64,000 nt of DNA, taken from NCBI GenBank assembly GCA_000169395.1, contig AAXZ01000001.1:124001-188000 (forward strand). Direction: 5' to 3'. The translations under genes and the position numbers were made by a program. Under the pieces are notes generated by a model that was not told the origin of the DNA, did no database searches, and saw only the letters and a list, made by a program, of their open reading frames with translations. Origin of the DNA: Rhodobacteraceae bacterium HTCC2150 (GTDB lineage: Bacteria; Pseudomonadota; Alphaproteobacteria; Rhodobacterales; Rhodobacteraceae). Shown here piece after piece: positions 1-15,000 of the stretch (position 1 is its first letter; each line of letters begins with the position of its first letter).

Positions 1-3000
1 GACACCATCAAAGACTTCGCCATCGCGGCGCAGTTCTACGGTGATCGTCTTGCCGCCGTTTGCTACGGCGGAAACGGTCACAACGATACCTTCAGCCGTT
101 AGCACATCTCCAACGATCAAACCGCTATCGGCAGCAAACGTTAGATTTTGGGTGATTGTATCAACTTCCCACTCAAGTTCAGACAGGTTCACTTTGGTTG
201 TGTATTGCTGCTCCACTGCCTGAATAAAGGCAGAGGTAGACGCACCGAGGTGGAAGGCTGCAACGCGATCTGCAGTGGCAACGCGCACCAGACCAGTCGT
301 CGGTGCAGCAACGCCTTGGCCTAATGCCACAGTCAGGGTGTAACCAGACGCCATATTTCCCGATACGCTTTCGACGCGACCAAAGATCGTGTCTGAGCCG
401 GCCATCGCAATAACTTGGGCAAAGCGCGGTGTACCCGTATCTTCGCTGTGCTCGATATAAACCGCAGCATTTGCAGAAAGAGTAGCCTCGACCGTCCGTT
501 TGCCAGTTTCTTCGTTGGTTGTGACTGCAGAAACAGCACTCATATTAGCAATCTGATCAAAGGCCTCTGCCAAGACGACCTTCTTGCCCGTCAGGTCGAT
601 TCCGCTCCACCCGTTGGTAGAGCTTGCCGCAATTGCTTTTACAACGCGCGATCCACCAACAGGATTTACTGCAGCCGATGCATCAAACGATGCCTGCGTT
701 GCCGCCACATCAATACGTGCGGTAGCAACCAGTGCACCTGTTGTTTCATCCAAGACGTAAACGTTGGTGTAATCCGCATCGAGCGGCCAATTACCTTCGG
801 CCCGAACAAGCGGGATCGTGATCGAAACATTCGCACCCGAAACTGCGATGCCAAAGTCACCATGATTGTCACCTATGTCGTCACTGAACAGAACTTTATC
901 GTCCAGACGATAGACTGGTGCTTCACGCAGATAGAATGCATCGCCAAAGTTGTCGGCAAGGTTTGCCTCGGACCGATCGCTCTCAACGATCTCGACCATG
1001 ATGATGCGTTCGTTCGGGTCCCAACCGATGATGCGACCACTGTCTAGACCACGCTGAACTGACGCCGTCGGGAGAGACGATACGTACAGACCATCGCGTG
1101 TTGGGTCGGTGATCACAGTATTGAAAGCGGCGGGATCAATCTCGGTCGTAGAAGACTGAAGGCCCTCAGCAACCAAGTAATTGATGATCGCTTGTTCGAA
1201 GTCCGGCTGCGAAATTTGATCGATACGGATTTGCCAGCCAGACGGACCAAAGGACACGTCAAGCGAACCAGAACCGACGAACACAGATGCAAGGCTATCG
1301 CTATAAGTATTACCCGCACGTGAAAGCAGTTCAATCTGCTCGCCAGTGTTAAACGGCTGGAACGGCACCCGAACGCGGTTAAACGTAAGGTCATACGTAC
1401 CGCTGCCTGTTGGGTTACCGTACGCGTCGAGCGTTCCACCGAAGTAGCCGATATCAAACAGTGTCCGCCCGTCTTCGGAAATCAGACCGTCACCAGTGAT
1501 AAAGCCAAACTGGTTGATCAGGCTGCTGTTGAGGTCAGACCAAACGATCTGTTTGTTCAACAGTTTCAGATCGGTTGGATCAGTATTCACAACCGTACCA
1601 GTATGAGCGTTTGCACCCACCGCCACATACTCAGACCAGATGCGATCACCAAACCCGACCATGTTGGTGTTGGTGCCTTGGTTCAGCGTTACATGAAGTT
1701 CGCCTGCGCCTGCTTTGTAAACCTTGACATTACCAATTTCGACAGCAGTCCACGTGCCTGCATTGTCAACCATCGTGTAAACTGGCTGATCTTCAATGAA
1801 GATACCGTCAAAGCCAGCAGGCATACGAATAATCGCCGTATCAAGGTTGATCACGATACTGTCGGTGGAAACGGCAAAACCGAGGCCAGAAGAGAGGCCG
1901 AGTTCAGTCGTCGTCTCAGCGCCACTATCACCGATTGACATGTTCAACTCGGACGTATCGATCGACAGGCCCTCAACAGTCGTCAGGGCAGAAGCCGTGC
2001 CACCATTTAAGTGTGCAACGGTCAAACCATTGTAAAGGTTTTGTGTCAGGCCCGAGAGCTTCACATCAGTTGTTGTGTCGGTCTTGGCAACACGGTTCGC
2101 GGCCATAGCGAGTGCCTGCTCGGTGCCGTCGACCTGAGCAACCAGACGCAACACGGGTTGGTCGTTGACAGAATTGTCCGTCGAGTTTGCGTAGAGGGCC
2201 ATATCACCATAGGCCAGTCGAGACCGCTCTGCACCAGACTGAGTGATCGATGGGCTTTCAAAGCGGAAGCTGATCGTTCCATCCTCTGCATCAGCGCCCC
2301 AAATCAGGACAGCATTGCCGAAGGAGTCATACAGACGCATTGGGGCTTCGGATGTCGCAGTTTCCAGAACATCAAAGACCCGCACTGTTGCCGAAACCTC
2401 GAGCGGAGCAGCCTCGATAAAGGTAAAGCGACGCGCACCAGATACAGCGCCATCCGCACCAACTTCGCGCTCTAGGCGAATCGTCGGACGGATTTCATCA
2501 GTAAGTTCGAGCGCGACCGAAGTATCAAACGACTTGCCCTCACCCGCATCATAAAGCGCAACACCTGATTTCAGCAGAGCAGCCGGACCACTGATATCGA
2601 TCAATCCAAGGGTCAAGTTGACAGATGTTAACGTGATCGCGACAGGTATACCCGTTGCATCGACCGCATACAGTGTAACGCTACCGGGCGCCGCTAGGCG
2701 CTCGGATAGACCTTTGCCAGCGGTTTGAACCGCAGCCATGTCACCCTCAACAAGGACTTCGTAGGTGTAATCCCGCTTCATCTCTGGCGACAGCGCACCA
2801 TCAAGAGTGCTGACACGTGCAGGTGAACGCAGCGTCCAGGTTCCTTCCACAACCTGGGCTAAAACTGTTCCTTCGTTGATCATGCCATCGAGGAGCGTCA
2901 CAGAGCCGCCCGTCGATTTCACAACCGCAGTCACTGCATTGGTCACTGCATCACGCGCAACCCAATAATCCGCAACAGCACCACGCAGGTTGGTGTCAAC

Positions 3001-6000
3001 GACAACGCCAGTTCCAGTGCCCGCCGACAGGCCAGCCCCTTTGAGAGACAACAAGAACTGCGGGTCAGTTGCACCAAGAGCCTTGAGACCAATGATCCCC
3101 TCAGCATAAGCGTTTCCGCTCGCATCTTCAGGAAGCGAAGTATCGGTGATGAATGGCAAATCGCCATCCAACAGCTTCGCCCTTAGATCGGTGCCCAACT
3201 GCGAGGTCACGAGGATCAGTGCAGTCGTGGTTCCCGTCGATAGTTCAAGGAAACCACCCGCCTGCGGAAGTGCGTAAGCAGCGCCAGTGTCATCCTTCAA
3301 CGCTTCGATCGGAAGCGTGAATTCGACTGCGTCCGCATAGGACGTATCCAGTGTAATGCGACGCGTCTTGAGTTCGATGGTATCGGTCGAACCGAGAATG
3401 GTGAACGCATCGCCGATGACAGGGCGGCCGCTCAGAACGTGACCGGTACCTGTTCCGGTGACATAAATGACGGCATTTCCATTCTGTAGGTATGTACCTT
3501 CTGGCGAGGCCAAATCTTCGGTTTCAAAGCGGATCACTGTCGGAGCAACACCTGCAGAAATCGCCGTTTCACCGATCGTGATAATAGCGGTCGGCTCAGT
3601 CTCGCCAAACTTAGCGATACCAAACTCGTCGACAACGGCGAGTTGTTCGACATCGTCGCCATCAACATAGGTCAATAGCTCATCAATAAAGCCAGTACCC
3701 AAACGGCCCGAGAGAACATCGAACGTGACAGACGTCGAGGTTACAGCGGTGATGTAAATCACAGCATCGACCTGATCATTCACAACAGTCCAAACCTCAC
3801 CGACGGCAGGCATTGCAGCGGTGGTTGCACCAGCAAAGGCCTTGAGGTCGAGGGTTGCAGTTGTGAGGTCTCGGGTCAGTGCGGCAAGGCCGCTTGCTAC
3901 ACTGTCGAGCGCAGAAGTTCCGTCCGTTGTAATCCAGCGTCCCTCAAGGAGGCTGACCGTAACTGTCTCGGCATCATATGCCTCAACACGGTAAAGAGCA
4001 TCCGAACCCGAAGCAGGATCAACAATGATCTGACCCAGTGCAATATCATCAGCAGATGTCGACGGATTATCCCAATTTTCGAGAACGAAAATCGGGTTAT
4101 CGGCAAAATGCTCGGCATTGCGGATGTTGAGGGTGACAACATCCGATGTCCGATCAACGGTAAAGACATTGTTGCCGCTTTGGATTGTACCGCTGATCAA
4201 TCGACCAGCAAGCGAACCAAGCGCCGCATCGACAGATACCACACGCAGAACAGCATGCGGAGAGACCGTAGCCTCTAGCTGCGACGAGGTCACAAGTGTC
4301 TTATCCGCATCAACTTTGACCGTGATGGACTGAGCACCAACAGCCTCAGTGGTGCCAATCGCTTCGACCGCTCCGCCAACATCTTGGTAAACCGTGCCAC
4401 CAATTGCGCCCGCTGGAGACACGTTGGCGTTCTGGTAGTCAACTTTCGCAGTACCATTGGTGACAGAAGTGATCACGATATCAACGACTTGGCTCAGGCC
4501 AGTCGAAGATGTCAGGATCATACTATCATCACCGCTTCCGATCCACAGAGCGTCCGTATCCGAAAGTGTGATGCTGTCATCCAGGTCAACGACCATTGCT
4601 TTGGTCGAGTTGTTCCAGACGGTTACCGTACCGATGCGTTCAAACGTACCATTGTTTTCACGACGCAAGGTCGTCTCGGACACGAAGCTCTCGAGAGCGT
4701 CATTGGTGACGCTCAGGATAACACCTTCGCCGCTCGCTACGCCCAAGAGATCGAATGCAAATGCGACTTCGCCAGAAGCCGTACCATTCGGCCACAGTTT
4801 CAGCGTGTCTGTGGCTTTAAGGATCACACCTGCATTCAGATCAATCGAAATCGACTTGGTGCTTTCCGCGACTTTCCATAGCGCCGTGTCAGCAAAGTTA
4901 GCCGAACCCCAATCCGAAACAGCGAGGTTCGAGCTACCGATATAGAAGTAACGTGCCGCGCCATCCGCAATAAGATCATTGGTCTGAACCGTGATCGATG
5001 CGCCGTCTGCAGTATCATATTTGGGCTCTGCGGTAGAGATTGCGGTCAGTGTGCCAATGATCTGACCATCGCGAACCAATGCCGTCTCAAGACTGAAGTT
5101 TGGCGCTTCAACTGCAACGGAGCCATTGATTGTAAAGCCAACGGTGCCGCTCGCGCTCGTAATGTCACCAGACGCGACATCGACAGGCGATGTGCGAACT
5201 TCATCAATGACCAGAAGATCACCATCAGCGATTTTAGCAACATCCGCAGTGTTAGGGATCGACATGGACACAATTGTCCCGTCGATTGCCGCCACACCAA
5301 TAACTTCAAAGGCTTCGCCCTGCTCCGGCACACCAGTCAAATTCTTGAGCAGTAGCTCACCAGTTTGACGGCTGTAGCTCGCAAGGGTGGCAATGACGCC
5401 TGATTTCACACCGCGCAGAACAGTGCTATTTTCGACCAGATCAACGAATTCACCATTCGCAGAATTGACCAACACACGCGCAGTTTCCATACCGACCAGA
5501 AGGTCACCATCGCTATAAATAGCACTGTCAGACAGCGTAACGATGTTGTCCGAGAAGTCTTCTACGCCAAAGCGGGTCACTCCAGCCGTCGAACGTGCAA
5601 GGTACGCATCCGATCCATCACGGCCATCGATTTCAAGGCGCTGTGTGGTGCCTGTCATGTCGAAGGTGTCGTCTTGGGCGGTGCCAGAAAGTTTCAGAAC
5701 TTCCATATCCCACAGGTATTCAACCTGCGTGGTTCCACCCTGTTCGATACGAACCTGTTGACCATCGACCGTGAACTTAACAGCGTTGTTATCGCCGCCC
5801 TGCTCTTTTGCATCATAGACATAGGTATCACGACCGCCGCTATCGATGATCACGTCGATACCGAGACCTGCATCAACAGTATCGTCGCCATCACCCAACG
5901 AGATGATCTCATCTTGCTTCGAGCCGATGAAGTAATCGTCGCCGTCGCCTAGATCGATCGAACGAACCAGACCACCGGCACCGCCTTGCAGGATCTGCTG

Positions 6001-9000
6001 ACCAGACAGGTCTACGGTGTCGTCTCCAGCGCCAGTTTCGATGCGAACAGTATCTTCTTCGCCCGTGCCACGCGCCGTATCACGCAGAGTGATCGACTGC
6101 AGGAACGTGCGGTTTCCGTTACCGTCTTCGATATGGGTCTTATAGGTAGACTCGTCTGCGCTCACAGCGATCGAAGTGATATAATCGCGCTCGGCTTCCT
6201 CTTCAGTTCCAAGGATGCGGACCACGTCTGTCGCGCGGTCACCCGGCGCATTTTCAGCGATAGAACCAAGCTGAAGAATAATCTTTGTCGCATCAACTCC
6301 AGTCGCCGCACGACGCACAACAATGTTGTCCTCGTAGAGGCCAGTCTTGATATCGATGGTCTCAGTATTCACCGCCGTCAGCGATTCAAGGATCGCATCA
6401 CGCCAGTTGATGATGGTGCTGTCATCGGCACCGCTGAGGATTTCGATAGAGTCTTTCGACGCTGCGCCGCCGATAAACTCAGCCGCGTAGAGGTCCAGAA
6501 CGTCGGAGTTGCCGCCGCCGCCATCGACGGTGTCGATGTCATCTCCAACCACCCATCGGATCGTATCAGACCCAGAACCACCGAGAACGGCGTCCTGATC
6601 GTCGCCACCAACGAGAAGGTTAACGCCAGACACGCCCTTCAAGCGGTCACGACCTTCACCACCGTAGAGTTCGTCACGACCAGAACCTGCGTTCAATTGG
6701 TCGTTACCGTCCTGACCGTAGATAATGTCCGCACCGTCATCACCAAAGATAACGTCGTCACCATACTGACCATAGATAAGGTCGTCGCCAGCGCCACCGT
6801 AGATCATGTCGCCGTCGCCGAGCTGACCAGAGTCAGCCGTACCGTAGAGCGAACCAGCTTCATCACCGTAGATGATGTCTTTGCCAGCGCCACCGTGGAG
6901 GGTGTCTGCGCCAGAGCTACCGATCAGTTCATCGTCGCCGTCGCCACCAAAGAAGGTGACCGCGCTATCGCCATACTGGACGAGTTTGTCGTTACCAGCG
7001 CCACCGTCGAAGTAGATCTCAGCGTCAGCATAAGAGATCAGGTTATCCCGACCTGCCCCACCGCGAATGGTCGCTTTGCGGGTAAAGGTATCGGCAATAA
7101 TGATCTCATCGTTGCCATCACTACCGTCGATTACTACGCGCACCACATCGTCAAAGCGCTGTAAATCGCCAGCGTTATCAACCATAACGCGACCGTCTTG
7201 CGTCTCGTGAATGGTGATACGGTCCGCGCCCGAGGAGGTGTAGACATATAAGGTACCGTTATCCTCACGACCTAGCGGTTGGAGCTGGAAGTGCTTATGG
7301 TAGTCGAAACGCCACAGGACAACATCCACCAGCGTGGCCTTCTTCGAGAAGACGGTGATCGTCACGAAGAGCAGTTTCAATTTGATCTCAACGAATGCCC
7401 AGACTTTCGCACGCACTTCAGCACTGACATCGAACAGGCCCAGCGGATCGCGCTGGATCATGTAGGCGAGTTCGTCAATGTAAACTTTACCGTCGTAGGT
7501 ACCTTCTCGGCTTGCTACGTCGTTCATATCAAAGTTGACGGTCGCAAAAATGCCACCGGCCACACCGGCCTTCACCGACATGATAATAAAGTCGCCGCCG
7601 ATCTGTGCAGATGCAAAGACCTCGAACCCGATTTGAAGTTCAATACGCTCAGAACCGTCATCGTTCCAATCGCGGACGTGGAGACCGAAGAATAGATATT
7701 CTGGGTTGTTCCAACCGCTATCGCGGAACAAGTTCAGACCACGACTGTCGAAGCCAAAGCTCAGGTTAACGCGGGCATAGATGCCTGCACCGAATGTTGC
7801 GGACAAGAAAGGTGCCCAAATCCAGATGTCCTTGCTGACTTTACCTTCAACATAGAGTTCAGGCAGGTCAAACACGACAAGATCGACGTTGCTCGCACCC
7901 GTAAACAGACCAATCGCCGTCGCCGGATCGTCCAGAATCGGGAAGCGAAGGCCTTCGAGAGCTTTCGATTTGTTCAGGAAGCCTTTTGACTTAGCAGACG
8001 CTTTCTTCGTGCTGGTGTCAGACGTCGGGCGAGTGGATGTCGACGTCGACTTACCTGTCGCAGCTTGCGACACTGGGTCGATCTGCTTGCTGCCACTTTC
8101 CTTCTTAACGCCGTTGTAGTCGTACTGCTGCTGCTTGCGCGAATCGCGACTTCCACCAGAAATCTTATAATCCCCAAAGCGGATCATCACGCCGTTCGCG
8201 TCATCTGGGTTAGGCAGCGCGTTGATCAGATCAATTATGCCTTTTACAACCTTAAAGAACGCGACATACTTCGCAGCCTTCGCGCCACCAAACATTTCGA
8301 CCATGTTCAGTAGCGAGGTCGGACTACCCATGAGGGTCGAAATCACAGGAAGCGGGTCAGTAATTGGATCAAGCGCTGAACCTACAGGGCCAGTGATCTT
8401 TTTCACTTCTTGCAGGATCGGACCCGCAAATTCAGAAATAAACGATCCGAGGTCCAGACGCATATCAGCCAATACAACGTCAGGCGTCCCGCCAAAGGCA
8501 CTCTGCTTGACGCCTGTCGTTAGATTTACATCTGCAAAGACTTGGATGTAGTGGAAATCGGTTAGGAAACGCGGGAACTGTGTTGACCCACCAAACGACC
8601 CCACAAGTGCGAGGCTCACTTCTGCGCGTGCCTTAAACTGCGCATCAACAACGTCTTTGAACTTGATACCGCGAAGTTCTTTCACCAGCGACAGACGTCC
8701 ATCGTCCAGACGACCTCCCTTGCCAGCGTTCGGATCTTTGATGTCAACGGTCAATGCCGCTGACAGTTCTTTGTGACCGTCCTTGAGAAGGTTCGTAACC
8801 TCGAAGTCGAGGAAACCTAGCGACGCCTTCATGTAGGCATCGTCATTAAGGTCACCATAGGCTTCGAGGATCAGTTCGTTCTGACGCGAGGTGTCGATAT
8901 AGAAATCGAGGGCACCGTCGATATAGCTGACACCGAACCCAAGGTAGAGGTCATACTGCATACCAAGTGTGATGACAGCGTCTGAATCAAACGACAGCGG

Positions 9001-12000
9001 CAGACCAGGCATCGAACCGTCAACGTCAATATCAACGCGGATCGGATCAAAGATGTCACCCATCGCACGGATGCCGATCTTCAGATCATCGAAGTTATCC
9101 GAGAGTGTGACGTCAACATCGTCATAAGTGACAATCGCAGAGCCATCTTCAGCAACAAAATCAATCCGTCCACCCGTTGCATCTTCGATAGTCTGGAACA
9201 AGTCGAAGAGAGCGTATTGGAGCAAATCAACGGTGGTGAACTCACCGTCGCGCTTGGATTTCTCTGCGCGGATAAGGTTCTGCAAATCACCAAGAGCATC
9301 ATCGACCGGATCCACAAGTGTCGAGCTGATGAAGGACGCACCACGACGCAATGAATCACCGATAAACGGCAGGTCCATTTTGAACAGCGGAGCCTGACGG
9401 ATCGTTTTGTCCAGCGCATCCAGCATGCCGCGCAGGCCATCTACGAGCAGCAGTGGATCCTGAATAAACATCCCCAGACCCAACTGCGGGACAGGGTTTG
9501 GGACATAGTAATACAGGCGATCTTTGCCGATCAGACTATCGGCCAACAAATCGTTGCTTCCGAGGTCATAACCAATAAAGATTGCGTTGCGCGCGAAGGA
9601 CGCACCACCTGCATTGATCCAGTCAACCAACTCGCCGTAGCCGTCTGCATCATCCGATACATACTTGGCATAACGGTCAGATTCGTCGCTGATGAACGTA
9701 CCGTTCACTGCTGCACTCGACCCAGTCAGAGCCGTACCAACAGGGAAGTAAACGGGGAGGATCAGAGCCGCCCGACCAGTGGACTTCAATTTGAGAGTGA
9801 TCGCACCCCCACCCTGTGTGTAGTCCGTATCGGTCACATAACGAATAGTTGCAAAGTCGGTATCAACAAACTTGCCCACCGCATTGCGCTGAACTGCTCC
9901 GTCACCATCGATGGCGAATGTCGCCTCTTCAATCGAAGCTGAGAGTTTTGCACCAGGAATAAAGGTAAGGCCAGCAGAGAGAACAGCCTCTTCCATGTAC
10001 GCACGGGTGGCCATTCCAACGAACACACCGGAGCCCTCTTTCAAGGTTGTAGAGAACGTCGGAGCTGCTACTGTTCCACCGATAGCTACCGAAACACCAC
10101 CTTGAACGCCTGTTGTAAAGGCGAACTGCAGGTCAATCGGGTCCATCTCGACATCAACGTCGATACCCAGTGCACGCAGAGCATTTAGCTCATTGCGCGG
10201 CAGGTAGTCGCTCGGGCGGATCGTTTTGGTGAATGTCGTTGGGACGCTGGCACCGTATGCCCCAAGCAATTTGAAGATATCGATTGAGAAATCGAGATCG
10301 AGGCGGTTGGCAACCAATTCTCCACCGGCATCACGTCCAAAGACAAACCGTGGCTCGAACACGATGCCTGTCATCGACGTTGTGCCATCAGGTTGCTTCA
10401 GCAATGTCTCGTAGAAGAGCTCGACCAGAGATGAGACCGACGCATTTGCGTTCGCATTTCCGGGTTCAGTTGACACCTTCAGATCGTGCAACACGCCCAG
10501 AATAGACGACGGGTTGCTATCGCTGCCGATGACACTGGCGAGCTGTGCATCAATGCCCATCAGCTCAGCCAAGGTTTCGTTTACAAACGGGACGTCGAAG
10601 CTGGTCAGTGCCGTGTTGATACCGCTGACAAGCGTGTGAAAGTTGTCGAACAGCATCGTGAATGACACTGGACGTGCTGCAATATTCGCAAGGGTATTGA
10701 GAACATCATAATCAAACGAGAATTCGTCAGAGAACTCATAAGCCGCCGCAAGGAAGCTGTTTGCACGAAGGGTATCGAACCCACTGATCGAATTGGCCGT
10801 GTTAAACAGCGTCGTACCAGTCAAGCTCGCGGCATTGATGATCACGGTCGGGTCGAGCGACAGTTTAAAGTCGAGTACACGCGCGCCAAACTCTAGACCC
10901 GCAACCGATACTTCGCCCAAGACCGGAATTTGAACAGCCAGTCGCTCTTCAGATTTCAGATCAAGGTCATAACCGGCCGACGCCATAAGTTTGTCACCGA
11001 TGGCTGCTCCTTTGGAGGTAAAGCCAAGCGACAAGAAGGAGGTTGCATCTTCGATTGCGACATCAGCGTCCGTCGAAGAATTTACCATTCCAATTTTCAG
11101 CTTGTCTGCATCAGCCGAAGCTTCTGACGAGGTACTGACAGACACCGCTGCTGCACCAACATCGAATGCCGCTTCCATCGATGCCGAATTCGTTTCAACA
11201 CCGACATCCAACAGAAGTTTTGTTTCTTTGCCAATAAATGCTCTTGGATTGTTTACATTGTTTAGATCGAGACCGAGATCGAGCTTGAGACCAGCGGCAA
11301 TTGACAAGCGGCCGTCGTAATTACCTTTAAGCTTGAAAAGTTGGTCAAGCGCGCTTGCAACGGATGGATTAATACCGTGGATCTCACCAATCAACGATTG
11401 GATGTCAATATTTTGGTCGATCTCGAGGTCAACTTGCTTGCGAATATCAATGCCAAAGACAAGGTCGTTACGCTCACCGCTGCCTTCTGGAGTGTTGTAA
11501 TCAACCCGTTTCAGCGTGACACGTGGCTGACTTTCGGTGCCAGCATCGAACCCAAGTTTTTCGAACTCTTTGTCTAGGATCGTTTGCAATTCCAGCAGGT
11601 TATCATCGAGCGAAGTAACCGCCTCGTTGATCACACGGAACACGGGGATCAAACCAAGCTTGCTATCAAGCGAGAAGTTCAACAGCGGAAGCTCTGTGGT
11701 CAGAACTTTATTCGAAATACCCGACGGCGAAATCACGTCATCCGTCACGGATTCAACCAACTCAATCAGCGCCGTGAGCGAAGAGCCGATATTCAGATCA
11801 CCGAACAGGGACGTGAAGTTCACCGTCGGCAGGTCGAAGTTAAAGTCCGGCAAGGACGGGAACGCAATCATCGACGGCAAGTCAGGCAGGCTCGGCAACG
11901 AAGGCAGAGCAGGCAGTGACAAGGTCGGCATATCTGGCAGGCTCGGGAGGGAAATACCCGATAGCGACGGCAGAGATAGACCCGGTAGGGTCGGCAGCAG

Positions 12001-15000
12001 ACCAGCAATTCCGAAGTTCAACGATGGCAGCGAGAAGTCAAAGTCAAATGGGATATTCAGCGTCGGAAGATCAACGCCACCAATACCACCGGTGAGTTCA
12101 AGCGGCAGGTTTGCGTATACGCCAGCGCCAGAGAACATGGTCGATAGCTCTGGCGAAATGCCAGTTGCGCTCGACACAGGAATGTAGGTGCCACCAACCA
12201 GTGTAAAGTTGGAGCCAGAGACGGCTGCCAATTCAACCGAACGACCATTCTGACCGATCAGGACTTTCTTGCTCAGATCGAGCAAAGAAGTGCCATCAAC
12301 CGCAGTGATCGTCAGATCATTGGTCGCGGAATCCGAGTCTGGATTGACCACATCGATGCTGAATTCGACACCGTCTTGGAAGAGAACATCGCCAATAGTG
12401 AAGTCACCAGAAGCAACGGTATTTGTGATTGTGGTCAAGTCGTTCTCAGTCGGCGCGTTAACACGCAACGCGAACGAGAGCGGATTATGAACAACATCGG
12501 CTGCGTCTGCGGATGCCAAAACAGCCACGGCAGAAAGTGGAGGAGGCGTAGCAACAACCGCTTGGGTCGCACCAGCTTTCAACTGGTTCGCGGCAGATTT
12601 AACGGTCAGAGTACGTTTCGATTTCGAGAATTCGAGAGCATTTGCATTAACATCAACATCGTTAAGTGTCAGGCCATCGCTGATAGACGACTTGATCGCA
12701 TCAAGCGCTGCCTCGGTAACGGTAGACTTCAACAAGTAAACCACGCCGTCAGCGGTCAGGTTCATCTGTGAAACATCAGTCGAGACGGTATCGATCGACA
12801 GACTTACTGCGCCACTTGTGTATGCAACATTATGGGCGCTCGCATCACTCTGCAGCCAAATCAAATCAACAAGCCCAGAAGCAACATCCACATTTACGAT
12901 GCGGAATTTTGCACTGTTCGAGCCAGACATTATCTGTCCGACCTCCAACGCGTTGAACGCAGCATTGCGCGTGCTGATATCGGTCGCGGATGTCGGATCA
13001 GAGCCAAACTTCAGCCCCAGCCTGATTGCATTGCTATCATCAACTAATGCCGCCGAAACGATGGAGAAGGTGTTGGTACCATCGGTCAGCCCACCCACAG
13101 GCAGCGCAACACGGATGCCACTACCTTGTGCGACAGGACGTACATCGCCAATGAAAGCAACGGTCAGAACCTCCGAACCATCCAACGATGTCACGACAGC
13201 TTCGAGACCTGCGATGTAAACGCCAGTCCCTACGGTGATGGATGCCGGGATTGCACCGCTCATTTTCAGAGCTGCCAAACCGCTTTGCGCGTCGAAACCG
13301 AACTCATCAACTGTCAGACCTTCGGCCAGAGCGTTCGTTCCGATAACAGCAACCGATGTACCGTCTGAGAGACGGACCATGCCTTCGCCATTCAGCGCAG
13401 CGTTCGAATTCAACGTGCCGAAACCGTCAAAATAGGAATCTGCGGACGCAGCATAGCTTGGCAGATCTTCGTACCAGCTATCAAAGTAGACAGTGCTGCC
13501 ATCCAGAACCACGCGGTTACCAAAGCTTCCACCGGTGACATTATATTCAACCAACGGCGTCGCATCGCCACCTACTGGAAGGCCGCTGATGCGTTTGATC
13601 AACAATGCACCATTGTTGCCAACGGTATCTTCGCGATAGGCGAGAACGCGGAATACGCTCGAATCTTGAACCAGTGTTTTTCCGACGAGGTCTGCCAAAG
13701 CAGGCGGCGCAATAGCCGTCTCATCGATATTCTCAATCGTCATAGTGCCCGCATCGACACCAATTTTTGCCGCTGCACCGAGGCTGACCGTACCTTCGGC
13801 AAACCCAAGATCGATCGTTGTGGACCCTGATGGGGTCAAGGAGAAGTCAGTGACATTCAGGGCAAATCCGCTACCATCACCAACGTAGAGTTCAAAGTTA
13901 GGAACCTCGCCGACAGGCGTATCCGGATCAATGCCAAACGCCAGATCGAACGCAAAGTTCGCATTGGCCTGAACACGTGCCTCTGCGCCACCTTCAAAGC
14001 TGAGCGGTCCAAGATCAACACCCAGCGCAGCCTCGAGGTCGTCACCCGTCACGTCGACGCGTACACTTTCGTCAAGCTGCATTCCGGTGATCGAAATCGC
14101 AGCCTTCATCTTGGTCGGGCCGCTTTGGCCAGCTTCGGTGATAGGCGTGAAGTCTACGGTGACCGTCGCGTTGAACGGGGCCAACGCTTTGGTAAGCGCG
14201 GCCTCAACAGCGTCGAGCGACTGTGCGCCCGATGATTTCAGATCGACAATGAGTTGGCGAATACCATCCAATCCGATTAGTTCATTCAGCGACTTACCAA
14301 CAAACGGTATTTCCTGATCAATCAGACCTGCGTTGCCGTCAGTCCCAAAAAGGGCGTCAATAGCGGAAACGATACCGCCTACGATATCGCCGTAGGAAAG
14401 AGCCGACAGATCTGCGACAGAGTCCAACGCTGACGAAACGATCGCGTGGTATTGGGATTGCAAGAATTTAACCAACGTCGACGGTACTGTCAGTTCTGGA
14501 GTTCCAAAAGTCGCACCATCAAGGCCTGCACGACCAGCCAAAATACCTACTGCACTGTCACCGCCCAGACTTGCAACCATTGGCAAGAAAATACCAATGC
14601 TTGCCGACATATTCGCGTCATAGCCAATTTCATCTGCCACAACGATCAAGTTGCTAGTCGCACCAAATGCCGTGGTTCCAATACGCTGGACCAGCACATT
14701 GGTATTTCCACCGACAACAGATTTACCAATGACGATACCAGTGGCGCCAGTGACGGTGTCTTGGACTTCCATACCAACAGCCAGACGGGTGTCCGTAGCA
14801 AAGACCAACTGATCAACACCACCCAATGTAGATGCCGTTGGCGTAACCTCTGCAGAGCCTGGTTGAGCCAGTTCAGTCAACGTGTAGAGCGCAAAGTCAT
14901 TGCTGATAATCGGCACGGACATCAACGATGCTGCCAACAGATCAACGGAAATAGACTTGTCAGCGTCACCCGTCACAACATAACGACCAGCTTTGCCGCC

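Noticed and set aside
6560-7070. CRISPR-like regular repeats
   Set aside because: The spacing is 27 bp with degenerate, in-frame nonapeptide coding; these are RTX repeats, and I found no CRISPR array anywhere in the window.
5986-7164. 392-codon plus-strand frame
   Set aside because: It lies opposite the RTX block; its periodic T-V-D-x-V pattern is simply the complement of the repeats, with no ribosome binding site or family match.
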